The notes under the pieces: generated by a model
Database searches by the model: none
Seen by the model: the letters and a program-made list of their open reading frames with translations, nothing else
Told to the model about the DNA's origin: nothing
NCBI GenBank assembly: GCA_030652215.1
Contig: JAUSBC010000060.1
Span: forward strand, 1 to 49,563
DNA length: 49,563 nucleotides
Reading direction: 5' to 3'
Source: Sideroxyarcus sp.
GTDB taxonomy: Bacteria; Pseudomonadota; Gammaproteobacteria; Burkholderiales; Gallionellaceae
Shown here: positions 12,652 to 20,156 of the stretch, one piece after another
Layout: every line of letters begins with the position of its first letter
Position numbering within the stretch: the first letter of the stretch is position 1
Position numbers and translations under genes: made by a program

Positions 12652-13748
12652 GATGGATCGAACCTCCGCAAAGCCAATCCGCAGGCAATCATCAGCGCGG
12701 GCGCGTCCATCTGCAACTGGCGCGGTTTGATACGACTGGACAAGGTCATCAGTTCAAACGGATTCGCCACCAGCGTGGCGACTTGCGTGCGCGTCGCCAC
12801 CGACTCATCCAGACCGGGCAGCGCGGCACAACCGCCCGCGAGCACAACGTAGCTCACTTCGTTGTACTGGGTCGAGGTAAAGAAAAACTGCAACGCACGC
12901 GACACTTCCATTGCGATATTTTCGCGGAAGGGCGACAGCACATCGCTTTCGTAATTTTCCGGCAAACCGCCGTTGCGCTTGGCCGATTCGGCTTCTTCCG
13001 CAGACAGCCCGAAGGAGCTCTGGATCTGCTGCGTCAACTGTGCGCCGCCGACCTGTTGGTCGCGCATGTAAACCGACTGCCCGTTGCGCAGGACGTTCAC
13101 GTTCATTACGTTGGCGCCGATGTCCACAAGCGCGACGCATTGGTCGTTCGCACCGCCCGGCAGCTGGGTGCGTATCATGTCGAAAGCAGCTTCCGACGCA
13201 TACGGCTCTACATCCACCACGATGGCTTTCAGGCCGGCCGTTTGTGCGGCCGCCACGCGGTCTTCAACGTTGGCCTTGCGCGAGGCGGCCAACAGCACTT
13301 CGACTTCGTCCGGATTGTTCGGCGCGGAACCGATCACCTGGAAGTCGAGATTGACTTCTTCCAGCGCAAACGGGATGTACTGGTTCGCTTCGCTCTCGAC
13401 CTGGTACTCCAGATCGTCTTCGCGCAAACCGGCGGGCAATAATATTTTCTTGCTGATGACTGCCGCTGCGGGCAATGCAAGGCTGACGTTCCTGATGCGC
13501 GAACCTAGGCGTTTCCACGCACGCTTCACCGTATCCGAAACCGCATCCAGATTGTTGATGTTGCCATCGCTGACCGCATCCACCGGAAGCATTTCAATCG
13601 AGTAACGCTCGACCACATAACCGCCCTTTTTCGGAGCTTGGCTCAGTTCCACCATTTTTACGGAGGACGAGCTGATATCCACCCCGATCAAGGGTGGCGT
13701 GGAGGTACTCAGGAAGTCTAACGGGATATCAAAATTTCCTTTGATCAT
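12648..13748 (-). CDS. pilM: Type IV pilus assembly actin-like ATPase PilM
   Basis: A 366-residue cytoplasmic actin-fold protein that binds the PilN tail and organises the pilus machine. Actin/FtsA-like phosphate and nucleotide motifs are visible: PLIGVDISSSSVKMVEL (about 19-35), ALVDIGANVMNVNVLRNGQ (about 205-223) and VLAGGCAALPGL near the C-terminus (about 305-317). It is the first gene of pilMNOPQ and is transcribed away from the PBP1A gene, an arrangement common in proteobacteria. Confidence 0.96.
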   Translation of the reverse strand: MIKGNFDIPLDFLSTSTPPLIGVDISSSSVKMVELSQAPKKGGYVVERYSIEMLPVDAVSDGNINNLDAVSDTVKRAWKRLGSRIRNVSLALPAAAVISKKILLPAGLREDDLEYQVESEANQYIPFALEEVNLDFQVIGSAPNNPDEVEVLLAASRKANVEDRVAAAQTAGLKAIVVDVEPYASEAAFDMIRTQLPGGANDQCVALVDIGANVMNVNVLRNGQSVYMRDQQVGGAQLTQQIQSSFGLSAEEAESAKRNGGLPENYESDVLSPFRENIAMEVSRALQFFFTSTQYNEVSYVVLAGGCAALPGLDESVATRTQVATLVANPFELMTLSSRIKPRQLQMDAPALMIACGLALRRFDPS

Positions 13749-13784
13749 AGACTGGTTAGCGCTTTTTCGTACAAAGTGGTTTAA

Positions 13785-13813
13785 ATCCTAGCAATAACTC
13801 ATGCAGGTGTAAA
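13785..13813 (-). promoter_or_regulatory. Candidate sigma-70 promoter of pilMNOPQ
   Basis: On the minus strand, TTTACA is followed after exactly 17 bp by TAGGAT, about 37 bp before the pilM ATG. It lies in the 129-bp divergent region shared with the PBP1A gene. Confidence 0.5.
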
Positions 13814-13828
13814 GTTTTTTCTCGTAAG

Positions 13829-13857
13829 TTCGATTCCCGCGCTTGAGGCGATATAAT
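13829..13857 (+). promoter_or_regulatory. Candidate sigma-70 promoter of the PBP1A gene
   Basis: A perfect TATAAT at 13852-13857 has TTCGAT 17 bp upstream. Transcription would start only about 10-15 nt before the ATG at 13878, so the mRNA would have a very short leader, which fits the lack of a clear ribosome site. Confidence 0.6.
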
Positions 13858-13877
13858 CGGCCACTAACCAAACTTAC

Positions 13878-16196
13878 ATGCTCGTTATGACTTCTCGCTG
13901 GTGGTTCTACCCTGCTCTCGCCGTTCTCGCTCTGCCTTTGTTGCCGATTCTGCTGCTGGTCTTCGCGGCCATACTTACTTATCCGACATTGCCCACGCTG
14001 GACACGCTGACCGACTATCGGCCCAAAATGCCGTTGCGCATTTTCAGCGCCGAAGGCACGCTGATTGGCGAATTCGGAGAAGAGCGCCGCGAACTGGTCA
14101 GGATTGAGGATGTACCCGATTTGATGAAAAAGGCCATTCTCGCGGCTGAAGACGACCGCTTTTATGAGCACGGCGGCGTGGACTACATCGGCGTTTTGCG
14201 TGCGGCTTACTCGAACTTTTCTTCAGGCGGAGTCAGGCAAGGCGCGAGCACGATTACCATGCAGGTTGCGCGAAACTTCTTCCTTTCCAAGGAAAAGACG
14301 CTGTCGCGCAAGTTCAACGAAATGCTGCTCTCCTTCAAGATCGAGCACAATCTGACCAAGGACGAGATTTTCCAGCTTTATGTCAATCATATTTATCTCG
14401 GCCAACGCTCATACGGGTTCGCTTCGGCAGCACAGGTGTATTACGCCAAGACGTTGAATGAAGTCACGCTTGCCGAGATGGCGATGCTGGCCGGCTTGCC
14501 CAAGGCGCCAGCCTCTTTTAACCCGGTAGTGAACCCGGCTCGCGCCAAGGTTCGACAGATGTACATTCTGCGCCGCATGCACGACCTGGGCTACATCACG
14601 CCGGAACAACTGGAGCAGGCGCAGAACGAGCCCATGAATACCAAGCAATCCAGCCAGCATCAGGAATTTGCCGTCAACGCCCACCACGTTGCGGAAATGG
14701 TGCGACAGGAGATGTATGCGCGCTTTCAGGACGAGGCTTATACCCAGGGTTACAGCGTCTATACCACCATCCGCGCGCGCGACCAGGCTGCCGCTTATGC
14801 ATCCGTACGCAAGGGCGTGGTGGAATACGATCACCGCCACGGCTACCGCGGCCCCGAAGGTTATGTCGACCTGAAAAAGATCAACACCGATGAGTTACTG
14901 GACGAGGCGCTGGAAGACGTTCCGGATAATGGTGACCTGATTCCCGCAGTGGTGCAATCCATCAATCCCAAAGGCATCACCGTGCATTGCAAAGGCGGCC
15001 AGGTGGTGGAAGTACGCGGCGAGGGCTTGCAGTTTGCGCAACAAACGCTGGGCAATAAGCTGGCACTCAACCAGCGCATCCGCATCGGCTCGCTGATTCG
15101 CGTTTACAAGAACGAAAAGGATTTCTGGGAAATCACGCAATTGCCGCAGGTCGAAGCGGCTTTTGTTTCGGCAAACCCGCGCGACGGTGCAATCTATGCG
15201 CTGGTGGGCGGTTTCGATTTCTACAGCAACCAGTTCAACCACGTCACGCAGGCCTGGCGCCAACCCGGCTCCAGCTTCAAGCCCTTCATTTACTCCGCCG
15301 CGCTGGAAAAGGGCTTTACTCCGGCCGCAGTCATCAACGATGCGCCGCTGGTCATCGACCTTTCGCAGACCGGGCAAGAGTTGTGGCAACCCAAGAATTT
15401 CGACGGCGAATTTTCGGGCCCCATGCGCTTTCGGCAAGGTCTAACGCGCTCCAAGAACCTGGTTTCCATCCGCATTTTGCAGGCGATCGGGGTGGATTAC
15501 GCTCAAGACTACATCACCAAGTTTGGTTTCGATAAAACCAAGATCAAGCCTTTCCTCACCATGGCTCTGGGCGCCGGCGAGGTAACACCCATGCAATTGA
15601 TGAGCGGCTATACCGTTTTTGCCAATGGCGGCTACCGCGTCATGCCGTATTTCATCCAGCGCATCGAGGACGGACAAGGCCAATTGGTAGGGCAGGCCGC
15701 GCCCATCGTCGCGGGTGCCGGCGCCGAACGGGTGATCGATATACGCAACGCCTTTACCATGGTCAACATGATGCAGGACGTAGTGAAGCACGGCACCGCC
15801 ATGAAAGCCATGGAATTGGGCAGGCAGGATCTTGCCGGCAAAACCGGCACAACCAGCGATTCGATGGACGCGTGGTTCGCCGGTTTTCATCCCACCCTTG
15901 TCGCCGTCACCTGGCTTGGTTACGACAATCCGCAAAGCCTGGGCGAAAAAGAGACCGGCGGCGGCGCCGCATTGCCAGTCTGGATGGGGTACATGAGTGA
16001 GATGCTGAAGGGCGTGCCGCAGGTCGAGTATTCCGTTCCGCCCGGCATCATTACCGCGCGCATCAACGACAATGGCCTGCGCGACCCCAACGGCAACCGC
16101 ATCGACTACTTCTACGAAGAGAATCCGCCTCCCGAGCAGCCGGACATCATTCTGGAAGAAAGCAAGCCCGCCACAACCAACGACCTACTCTTCTGA
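13878..16196 (+). CDS. mrcA: Penicillin-binding protein 1A (bifunctional transglycosylase/transpeptidase)
   Basis: A 772-residue class A PBP that polymerises and cross-links peptidoglycan. An N-terminal membrane anchor (about 8-34) is followed by a GT51 glycosyltransferase domain, with catalytic EDDRFYEHGG (Glu91), QGASTITMQVARNFFLS and KFNEMLLSFKIE. An OB-like insert follows, then the transpeptidase domain. The transpeptidase motifs are SSFK (about 464), SKN (RSKNLVS) and KTGTT (about 655). An in-frame ATG nine bases downstream (13887) is an equally possible start. It is divergent from pilM and 7 nt upstream of the next gene. Confidence 0.96.
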   Translation: MLVMTSRWWFYPALAVLALPLLPILLLVFAAILTYPTLPTLDTLTDYRPKMPLRIFSAEGTLIGEFGEERRELVRIEDVPDLMKKAILAAEDDRFYEHGGVDYIGVLRAAYSNFSSGGVRQGASTITMQVARNFFLSKEKTLSRKFNEMLLSFKIEHNLTKDEIFQLYVNHIYLGQRSYGFASAAQVYYAKTLNEVTLAEMAMLAGLPKAPASFNPVVNPARAKVRQMYILRRMHDLGYITPEQLEQAQNEPMNTKQSSQHQEFAVNAHHVAEMVRQEMYARFQDEAYTQGYSVYTTIRARDQAAAYASVRKGVVEYDHRHGYRGPEGYVDLKKINTDELLDEALEDVPDNGDLIPAVVQSINPKGITVHCKGGQVVEVRGEGLQFAQQTLGNKLALNQRIRIGSLIRVYKNEKDFWEITQLPQVEAAFVSANPRDGAIYALVGGFDFYSNQFNHVTQAWRQPGSSFKPFIYSAALEKGFTPAAVINDAPLVIDLSQTGQELWQPKNFDGEFSGPMRFRQGLTRSKNLVSIRILQAIGVDYAQDYITKFGFDKTKIKPFLTMALGAGEVTPMQLMSGYTVFANGGYRVMPYFIQRIEDGQGQLVGQAAPIVAGAGAERVIDIRNAFTMVNMMQDVVKHGTAMKAMELGRQDLAGKTGTTSDSMDAWFAGFHPTLVAVTWLGYDNPQSLGEKETGGGAALPVWMGYMSEMLKGVPQVEYSVPPGIITARINDNGLRDPNGNRIDYFYEENPPPEQPDIILEESKPATTNDLLF

Positions 16197-16203
16197 GCGG
16201 AAG

Positions 16204-16806
16204 ATGAGCAAACCCAACGCACAGCGCCGCGACCTGATGCGCGAAAATCTCGCGCAGCAAGCCGCCAAACTGATGGCCGAAGACGGCATCACCGACCACG
16301 CCTACGCCAAGCGCAAGGCGGCGCGGCAACTCGGCGCCTCCGATACGCAACACCTGCCCAGCAACCAGGAAGTGGATGAAGCCCTGCACAGCTACCGCAA
16401 ACTCTTCCAGCAGGACAGCCACCCCGGCATCCTGTACCAGTTGCGCGAAGAAGCGCTGGCGGCCATGCAGCAATTCGCGCCTTTTCATCCCTATCTCACC
16501 GGCTCCGTCCTGAGTGGCTCAGCGGGTGCGCATTCCGACATCAATTTGATGTTGTACAGCGACGATGTGAAGGCCGTCTTGCTGTTCCTGCTCAAGCACA
16601 ACCTCGAATTCGACGACGGGGAATGGCTGGTCAGGCTGGGCGGGCGCGAAGAGTCCGTGCCCAGTTATACCCTGACAAGCGAAACCGGCACGCCGATACA
16701 CATCGTGGTTTTGCCCGAAAACGCCCTGCACAGCGGCAGCCGCCATCCCGACACCCATGCCGACACGGCCGCCGTGGCAGCGTTGCTCGCCGCTTCCCCC
16801 GCCTGA
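16204..16806 (+). CDS. Nucleotidyltransferase-fold-like protein, possibly inactive
   Basis: A 200-residue protein with an alpha-helical N-terminal half (MSKPNAQRRDLMRENLAQQA to about residue 80) and a C-terminal part resembling the Pol-beta/MNT nucleotidyltransferase core. The motif YLTGSVLSGSAGAHSDINL corresponds to the family's GSxxxG...SDxDL site, but the second metal Asp is Asn here, so activity may be lost. It begins 7 nt after the PBP1A stop with GCGGAAG as ribosome site, so it is probably cotranscribed. No specific family name is certain. Confidence 0.7.
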   Translation: MSKPNAQRRDLMRENLAQQAAKLMAEDGITDHAYAKRKAARQLGASDTQHLPSNQEVDEALHSYRKLFQQDSHPGILYQLREEALAAMQQFAPFHPYLTGSVLSGSAGAHSDINLMLYSDDVKAVLLFLLKHNLEFDDGEWLVRLGGREESVPSYTLTSETGTPIHIVVLPENALHSGSRHPDTHADTAAVAALLAASPA

Positions 16807-16832
16807 TTGATTATTTTTCTCCCGGCTTGTCG

Positions 16833-16861
16833 TCAAACGGTTAAACCCTGCGTTTTATACT
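16833..16861 (+). promoter_or_regulatory. Candidate promoter of the sigma-factor cluster
   Basis: TCAAAC at 16833-16838 is followed after 17 bp by TATACT at 16856-16861. It lies about 60 bp upstream of the first gene of the cluster. The -10 box is good and the -35 box weak, as expected for a regulated promoter. An ECF-type promoter was not clearly recognisable. Confidence 0.4.
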
Positions 16862-16921
16862 GTAAGCACTACGAACAAATCGCGAGTGCGAGACCCCAAC
16901 CCGATTGATAAGGAGTTAATA

Positions 16922-17305
16922 ATGAACAACAAACTGATTCTTGCAGGCACTTTCCTGACCCTTGCAGTATCCGCTTCGGCATTTGCGGATGTCGCCCCCT
17001 CGGCCACCCCCGAGCAGTTGGACAAGCGCGGAGACCGTATCGAACAACGCCTGGACAACCGGGGCGACCGCATCGAGGAGCGTCTGGATAACAAGGGTGA
17101 CCGCATCGAGAACCGCTTGGACAACAGGGCCGACAAGGCGCGCGCCGCCGGTAACGAAGAACAAGCCGAGCGTATGGAGCGCAAGGGCGACCGCATCGAC
17201 CAACGTCTGGACAGAAAAGGCGACCGTGTCGACGACCGCCTGGATCGCAAGGGCGAGCGCGTCAACAATCGTCTCGACCGTCGTGCCGCCAAGAAGGCCA
17301 ACTAA
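16922..17305 (+). CDS. Exported hendecad-repeat protein
   Basis: A 127-residue exported protein. The signal peptide (about 1-22, MNNKLILAGTFLTLAVSASA) ends at AFA-DV. After a short linker it consists of 11-residue repeats of pattern [RK]GDR[IV]xxRLD[NR]: three copies at about 36-68, a spacer (RADKARAAGNEEQAERMER), and three more at about 88-120. The pattern of Ile/Val and Leu with alternating charges predicts one long, highly charged helix or hendecad coiled coil. The start ATG has AAGGAG seven bases upstream. It lies 14 nt before the sigma factor frame and probably belongs to the same transcript. No family was recognised. Confidence 0.85.
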   Translation: MNNKLILAGTFLTLAVSASAFADVAPSATPEQLDKRGDRIEQRLDNRGDRIEERLDNKGDRIENRLDNRADKARAAGNEEQAERMERKGDRIDQRLDRKGDRVDDRLDRKGERVNNRLDRRAAKKAN

Positions 17306-17319
17306 GCGAGTGCGGCGAA

Positions 17320-17880
17320 TTGGCGAATCCCGTGGGGCATGACCGCGATCACCGGCAACGCATGCAGAATTTTCTTGCAGGCATTGAGGGTCGTGCCTTC
17401 CGAATCGCGCAGTTCGCCACCCGCAACCGCGACGATGCGCTGGAGCTGGTTCAGGACGCCATGATGAAGCTGGTCCAAAACTATGCGCAGCACGCTGCCG
17501 ACGAGTGGAATGCGCTGTTCCACAGTATCTTGCAGACCCGCATTCGCGATTGGCACAGGCGGCAATCCGTACGCAACCGTTTCAGGACCTGGTTCAACTG
17601 GCACGAGGACGAGGAAGTCGAAGATGCTCTCGAACAATCGCCTGCCGACGTTTCCTGGGACCCTGCCGCCAGGCTGGAGAACGACCAGTTCATGCAGCGT
17701 TTGAACCGCGAACTGGGCGATCTTCCTTACCGGCAACAGCAGGTCTTTTTGCTGCGTGTGTGGGAAGGCATGGACATCGCGCAAACGGCGGCGGTGATGC
17801 AGTGTTCGGAAAGCAGCGTAAAAACACATCATGCCCGCGCGCTGCAAAAATTGCGGGAACAGTTGGAGGAATTTCGATGA
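17320..17880 (+). CDS. ECF-type RNA polymerase sigma factor
   Basis: A sigma-70-family extracytoplasmic-function sigma factor. Region 2 is seen as FATRNRDDALELVQDAMMKL with the promoter-melting end ILQTRIRDWHRRQSVRNRFR. Region 4 is LPYRQQQVFLLRVWEGMDIA followed by a helix-turn-helix, MQCSESSVKTHHARALQKLR. The start is uncertain: TTG 17320, GTG 17332 and ATG 17362 are all in frame and none has a strong ribosome site; the furthest upstream is given. The stop overlaps the next gene in ATGA, suggesting coupled production with a likely regulator. Confidence 0.92.
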   Translation: MANPVGHDRDHRQRMQNFLAGIEGRAFRIAQFATRNRDDALELVQDAMMKLVQNYAQHAADEWNALFHSILQTRIRDWHRRQSVRNRFRTWFNWHEDEEVEDALEQSPADVSWDPAARLENDQFMQRLNRELGDLPYRQQQVFLLRVWEGMDIAQTAAVMQCSESSVKTHHARALQKLREQLEEFR

Positions 17881-18260
17881 ACGATTCGGACAAGGAATTC
17901 GAGCAACGCGCCAAAACCGCGCTGGACTCGGGCGTCACCAACCTGGATGCCGCGACGCGCAGCCGACTTGCAGCGATGCGCGCTCAAGCCTTCGAACACC
18001 AGCCGTTCTGGTCGCGCTGGCTGACCTTTGACCACTGGATGCCGGCGGCCGCTTTCGCCACCGTCGCCGTATTGACCGCGACCCTGCTGCTGCTTCCGTC
18101 CGCCCCGGATGCCACGGCCCAGCTCGCGCTACAAGAAAGCGACATGATGCTGGAAGTCCTCTTCAGCGAGAACGAGCTTGAAGATGTCGGCGACCCGGAT
18201 TTCTATGTGTGGCTGGACTTTGCGCTGCTGGAAGAAGAGGAACCCGACCATGCCGGCTAA
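17877..18260 (+). CDS. DUF3619-type membrane protein, putative anti-sigma partner
   Basis: A 127-residue protein with a cytoplasmic N-terminal half (MNDSDKEFEQRAKTALDSG, LDAATRSRLAAMRAQAFEH), one membrane helix at about 50-72 (MPAAAFATVAVLTATLLLLP) and a short acidic exported tail with FYVWLDFALLEEEEPDHAG. It resembles the DUF3619 family, found next to ECF sigma genes in betaproteobacteria (from memory). The ATGA overlap with the sigma gene and the bitopic layout make an anti-sigma role likely, but this is inference. It overlaps the next gene by 11 nt. Confidence 0.82.
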   Translation: MNDSDKEFEQRAKTALDSGVTNLDAATRSRLAAMRAQAFEHQPFWSRWLTFDHWMPAAAFATVAVLTATLLLLPSAPDATAQLALQESDMMLEVLFSENELEDVGDPDFYVWLDFALLEEEEPDHAG

Positions 18261-18456
18261 ATTCTGGATCGCGCTCGCCCTGTTGTTTGCGCTCCCGCCC
18301 GCCCATGCAGCAGAGACGGACGACGTCACGCTGGAAGTGATCGAGATGCTGGGCGAAATCGACGATGCTGAAATCGAACTCGAGATCGCCATGGCCGATA
18401 TCGAAAAGATCAATGAAAGAGTTACTCCCCCACAGGAGGTGAAAGATGCTGAATAA
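18250..18456 (+). CDS. Small exported acidic protein of the sigma cluster
   Basis: A 68-residue protein with a signal peptide (about 1-19, MPAKFWIALALLFALPPAHA) and an acidic mature part of about 49 residues (LEVIEMLGEIDDAEIELEIA), probably helical. It overlaps the gene before by 11 nt and the gene after by 11 nt, so it is embedded in the operon. No family was recognised. Confidence 0.75.
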   Translation: MPAKFWIALALLFALPPAHAAETDDVTLEVIEMLGEIDDAEIELEIAMADIEKINERVTPPQEVKDAE

Positions 18457-18934
18457 ACTGATTTCCGGACTGCGCCGCTGCGCGCCCGCCCTGCTCATGG
18501 CGATTGCCTTCGGGTTTGCTTCTGCAAGTGCCGCAGCCGAAGGCATTGCCTGGAACGACCTGAATCCGCAACAGCAGCAAGTGCTGGCTTCGATGAAGGA
18601 TCGCTGGAGCAGCCTGCCGCCCGAACGGCAGGATCGCCTGAGCAAAGGGGCGACCAAGTGGGCGGGCATGACGCCCGAGCAGCGCACCCAGGCGCGCGAG
18701 CGTCTGGCCCGTTACAAAAGCCTGTCGCCGGAGGAAAAGGAAGCCGTGAAACAGCGTGTGCGCGAGTTTCGAGATTTGCCCCCGAAACAGCGCCAGGCGC
18801 TGCGCGAACGCTGGCAAAAGCTGACGCCGGAGCAGCGCGAGAACTTTCGCGAAAAGGTGCGCAACCTGACACCCGAACAACGCGAACGAATCAAGCACCG
18901 AAGGCTGGAACGCCTGCAAAGGAAGCAGCGATAA
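18446..18934 (+). CDS. DUF3106 periplasmic protein
   Basis: A 162-residue exported protein: signal peptide (about 1-31, ending ASAAAEG), then repeated helical units of the type LxPEQRxxxxxR (LNPQQQQVLASMKDRWSSL, MTPEQRTQARERLARYKSL, LTPEQRENFREKVRNL). This matches DUF3106 and recalls Spy/CpxP-like LTxxQ chaperones. The ribosome site is CAGGAGG. The C-terminal codons form one arm of a hairpin described separately. A likely role is periplasmic sensing or holding of unfolded proteins; this is inference. Confidence 0.85.
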   Translation: MLNKLISGLRRCAPALLMAIAFGFASASAAAEGIAWNDLNPQQQQVLASMKDRWSSLPPERQDRLSKGATKWAGMTPEQRTQARERLARYKSLSPEEKEAVKQRVREFRDLPPKQRQALRERWQKLTPEQRENFREKVRNLTPEQRERIKHRRLERLQRKQR

Positions 18935-18973
18935 GCAGCTTCCTTTTTGATTTCACTCACCGTCGAAGGAAGC
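18918..18973 (+). promoter_or_regulatory. Two mutually exclusive hairpins before the outer-membrane barrel gene
   Basis: Three complementary segments are visible. AAAGGAAGC (18918-18926) lies in the last codons of the DUF3106 gene, GCTTCCTTT (18938-18946) just after its stop, and GAAGGAAGC (18965-18973) contains the ribosome site of the next gene. Segment 2 can pair over 9 bp with either segment 1 or segment 3 (one G-U in the latter). Pairing 2-3 would hide the ribosome site; pairing 1-2 frees it and is followed by a short T-run. This suggests translation-dependent control. Function not proven. Confidence 0.5.
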
Positions 18974-18974
18974 C

Positions 18975-19865
18975 ATGACCGCATTCAAACGATTCCGCCT
19001 GCCGCTGCAGATCGCAGCGCTTTTTTCCGTTCTCCCCTCCGCCGCAAGCGCAGATGCCTATACCTCGCTCACCTACGGCTTTGGCCCGGACGAGTACCGC
19101 TCATACGCATTCAAGGCCAATGTGGATATTTTCAAACTCCCTCTCATACTCGACCTCGATCATTTCCTGGCGCGCGCCGCCGATGTGGACGACACGACGC
19201 AATCGGGTCTGGGCTTGACCTGGAATGCGACAAAACTGCTTTCGGCGAACTACCACCATTCTGTCACCGGCGACGGCACCTACGATGTGACCGGTAACGA
19301 AAGCGGTCTGACTTTTGGATTGAACACGCTTTGGCAGGGCGAACTGCGAACTACTGTCGATCTGGGATACGGTGACTTCGAATACGAACCCACGGCTATC
19401 ACCAGAACCCGCCTGGCCAGCCTGCTGACATTGCAGCAAAAGCGAAAAAGCGCAGGATTCAGCCAGGACATCACGCCGTCATTCACCATCTTTGGATCGC
19501 ATGACCAATATGAATATGACCGCGATTACAGACCCTTCGCAGTCAGGCGGCTGCAACGCCCCCGAAATGTTGGCGCATTCGCTTTCACGCTGCTCAGCTT
19601 TCCGGACAAGACCAATACCCTGGGGATGATTTGGAAAGCGCAGGAAAGCTTGACCCTGGATCTCTCCACCGGCAAGACCACCACCATCCTCGAACAGTTG
19701 CAAAGGAATACCCGGCTGGGAGCGGATTTTCAGATTAACGACAAATTGAACCTCGGCGCAGCAATCACGGGCAGCAGCACTTCCGAAATTGTTGCCGACG
19801 GCGTAACCCTGCAGCAGGCGACTCGCGACACTTATACCGAAATCACCGCAGGGTGGGCGTTTTAA
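18975..19865 (+). CDS. Outer-membrane beta-barrel protein of the sigma cluster
   Basis: A 296-residue protein with a signal peptide (about 1-26, ending SAASA-DA), many alternating-residue beta strands (YTSLTYGFGPDEYRSYAFKA, GLGLTWNATKLLSANYHHS, LGADFQINDKLNLGAAITGS) and the terminal aromatic signature TEITAGWAF typical of BAM-inserted barrels. Roughly 12-14 strands can be guessed. It follows DUF3106 by 40 nt with GAAGGAAG as ribosome site. Its ligand is unknown. Confidence 0.82.
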   Translation: MTAFKRFRLPLQIAALFSVLPSAASADAYTSLTYGFGPDEYRSYAFKANVDIFKLPLILDLDHFLARAADVDDTTQSGLGLTWNATKLLSANYHHSVTGDGTYDVTGNESGLTFGLNTLWQGELRTTVDLGYGDFEYEPTAITRTRLASLLTLQQKRKSAGFSQDITPSFTIFGSHDQYEYDRDYRPFAVRRLQRPRNVGAFAFTLLSFPDKTNTLGMIWKAQESLTLDLSTGKTTTILEQLQRNTRLGADFQINDKLNLGAAITGSSTSEIVADGVTLQQATRDTYTEITAGWAF

Positions 19866-20029
19866 GCGAGCACCCTGCGCGATGCATGCTGCTGTCTGAC
19901 AACTTGCCAGTTTCGTGGTGATGATTTTGCCGCACCAAATTAATCAAGTAAAACAATCGCATAGTAACTCGCTCAAGTAAATTTACTGCAAAGTTTCTTT
20001 CCAGTTGCCCGGCGCGGCCGGTCACTTTA

Positions 20030-20048
20030 ATTGCGCGATACGCGCAAT
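20030..20048. promoter_or_regulatory. 19-bp palindrome upstream of the hydrogenase operon
   Basis: ATTGCGCGATACGCGCAAT has perfect 8-bp arms around a 3-bp centre. Its centre lies about 85 bp upstream of the start site predicted from the sigma-54 element, the usual distance for an enhancer of an NtrC/HoxA/HupR-type activator. A second perfect 12-bp palindrome, AGTAAATTTACT, lies at 19976-19987. Binding is inferred. Confidence 0.5.
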
Positions 20049-20099
20049 ATTCAATTCCGATTTTCACCCCACCTTTGTTTCGAATGACAAATGCTGCAA

Positions 20100-20115
20100 T
20101 GGCATGAATCTTGTT
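20100..20115 (+). promoter_or_regulatory. Candidate sigma-54 promoter of the hydrogenase operon
   Basis: TGGCATGAATCTTGTT matches the consensus TGGCACGNNNNTTGCW at all but two fixed positions, with correct -24/-12 spacing. The -12 dinucleotide is GT rather than GC, which weakens the call. It is 41 bp upstream of the hybO ATG. Sigma-54 control with a HoxA/HupR activator is known for uptake hydrogenases. Confidence 0.5.
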
Positions 20116-20156
20116 ATCAAGGTCGCACGAAGCAATCAACAACAGGGGTGCAGGCG

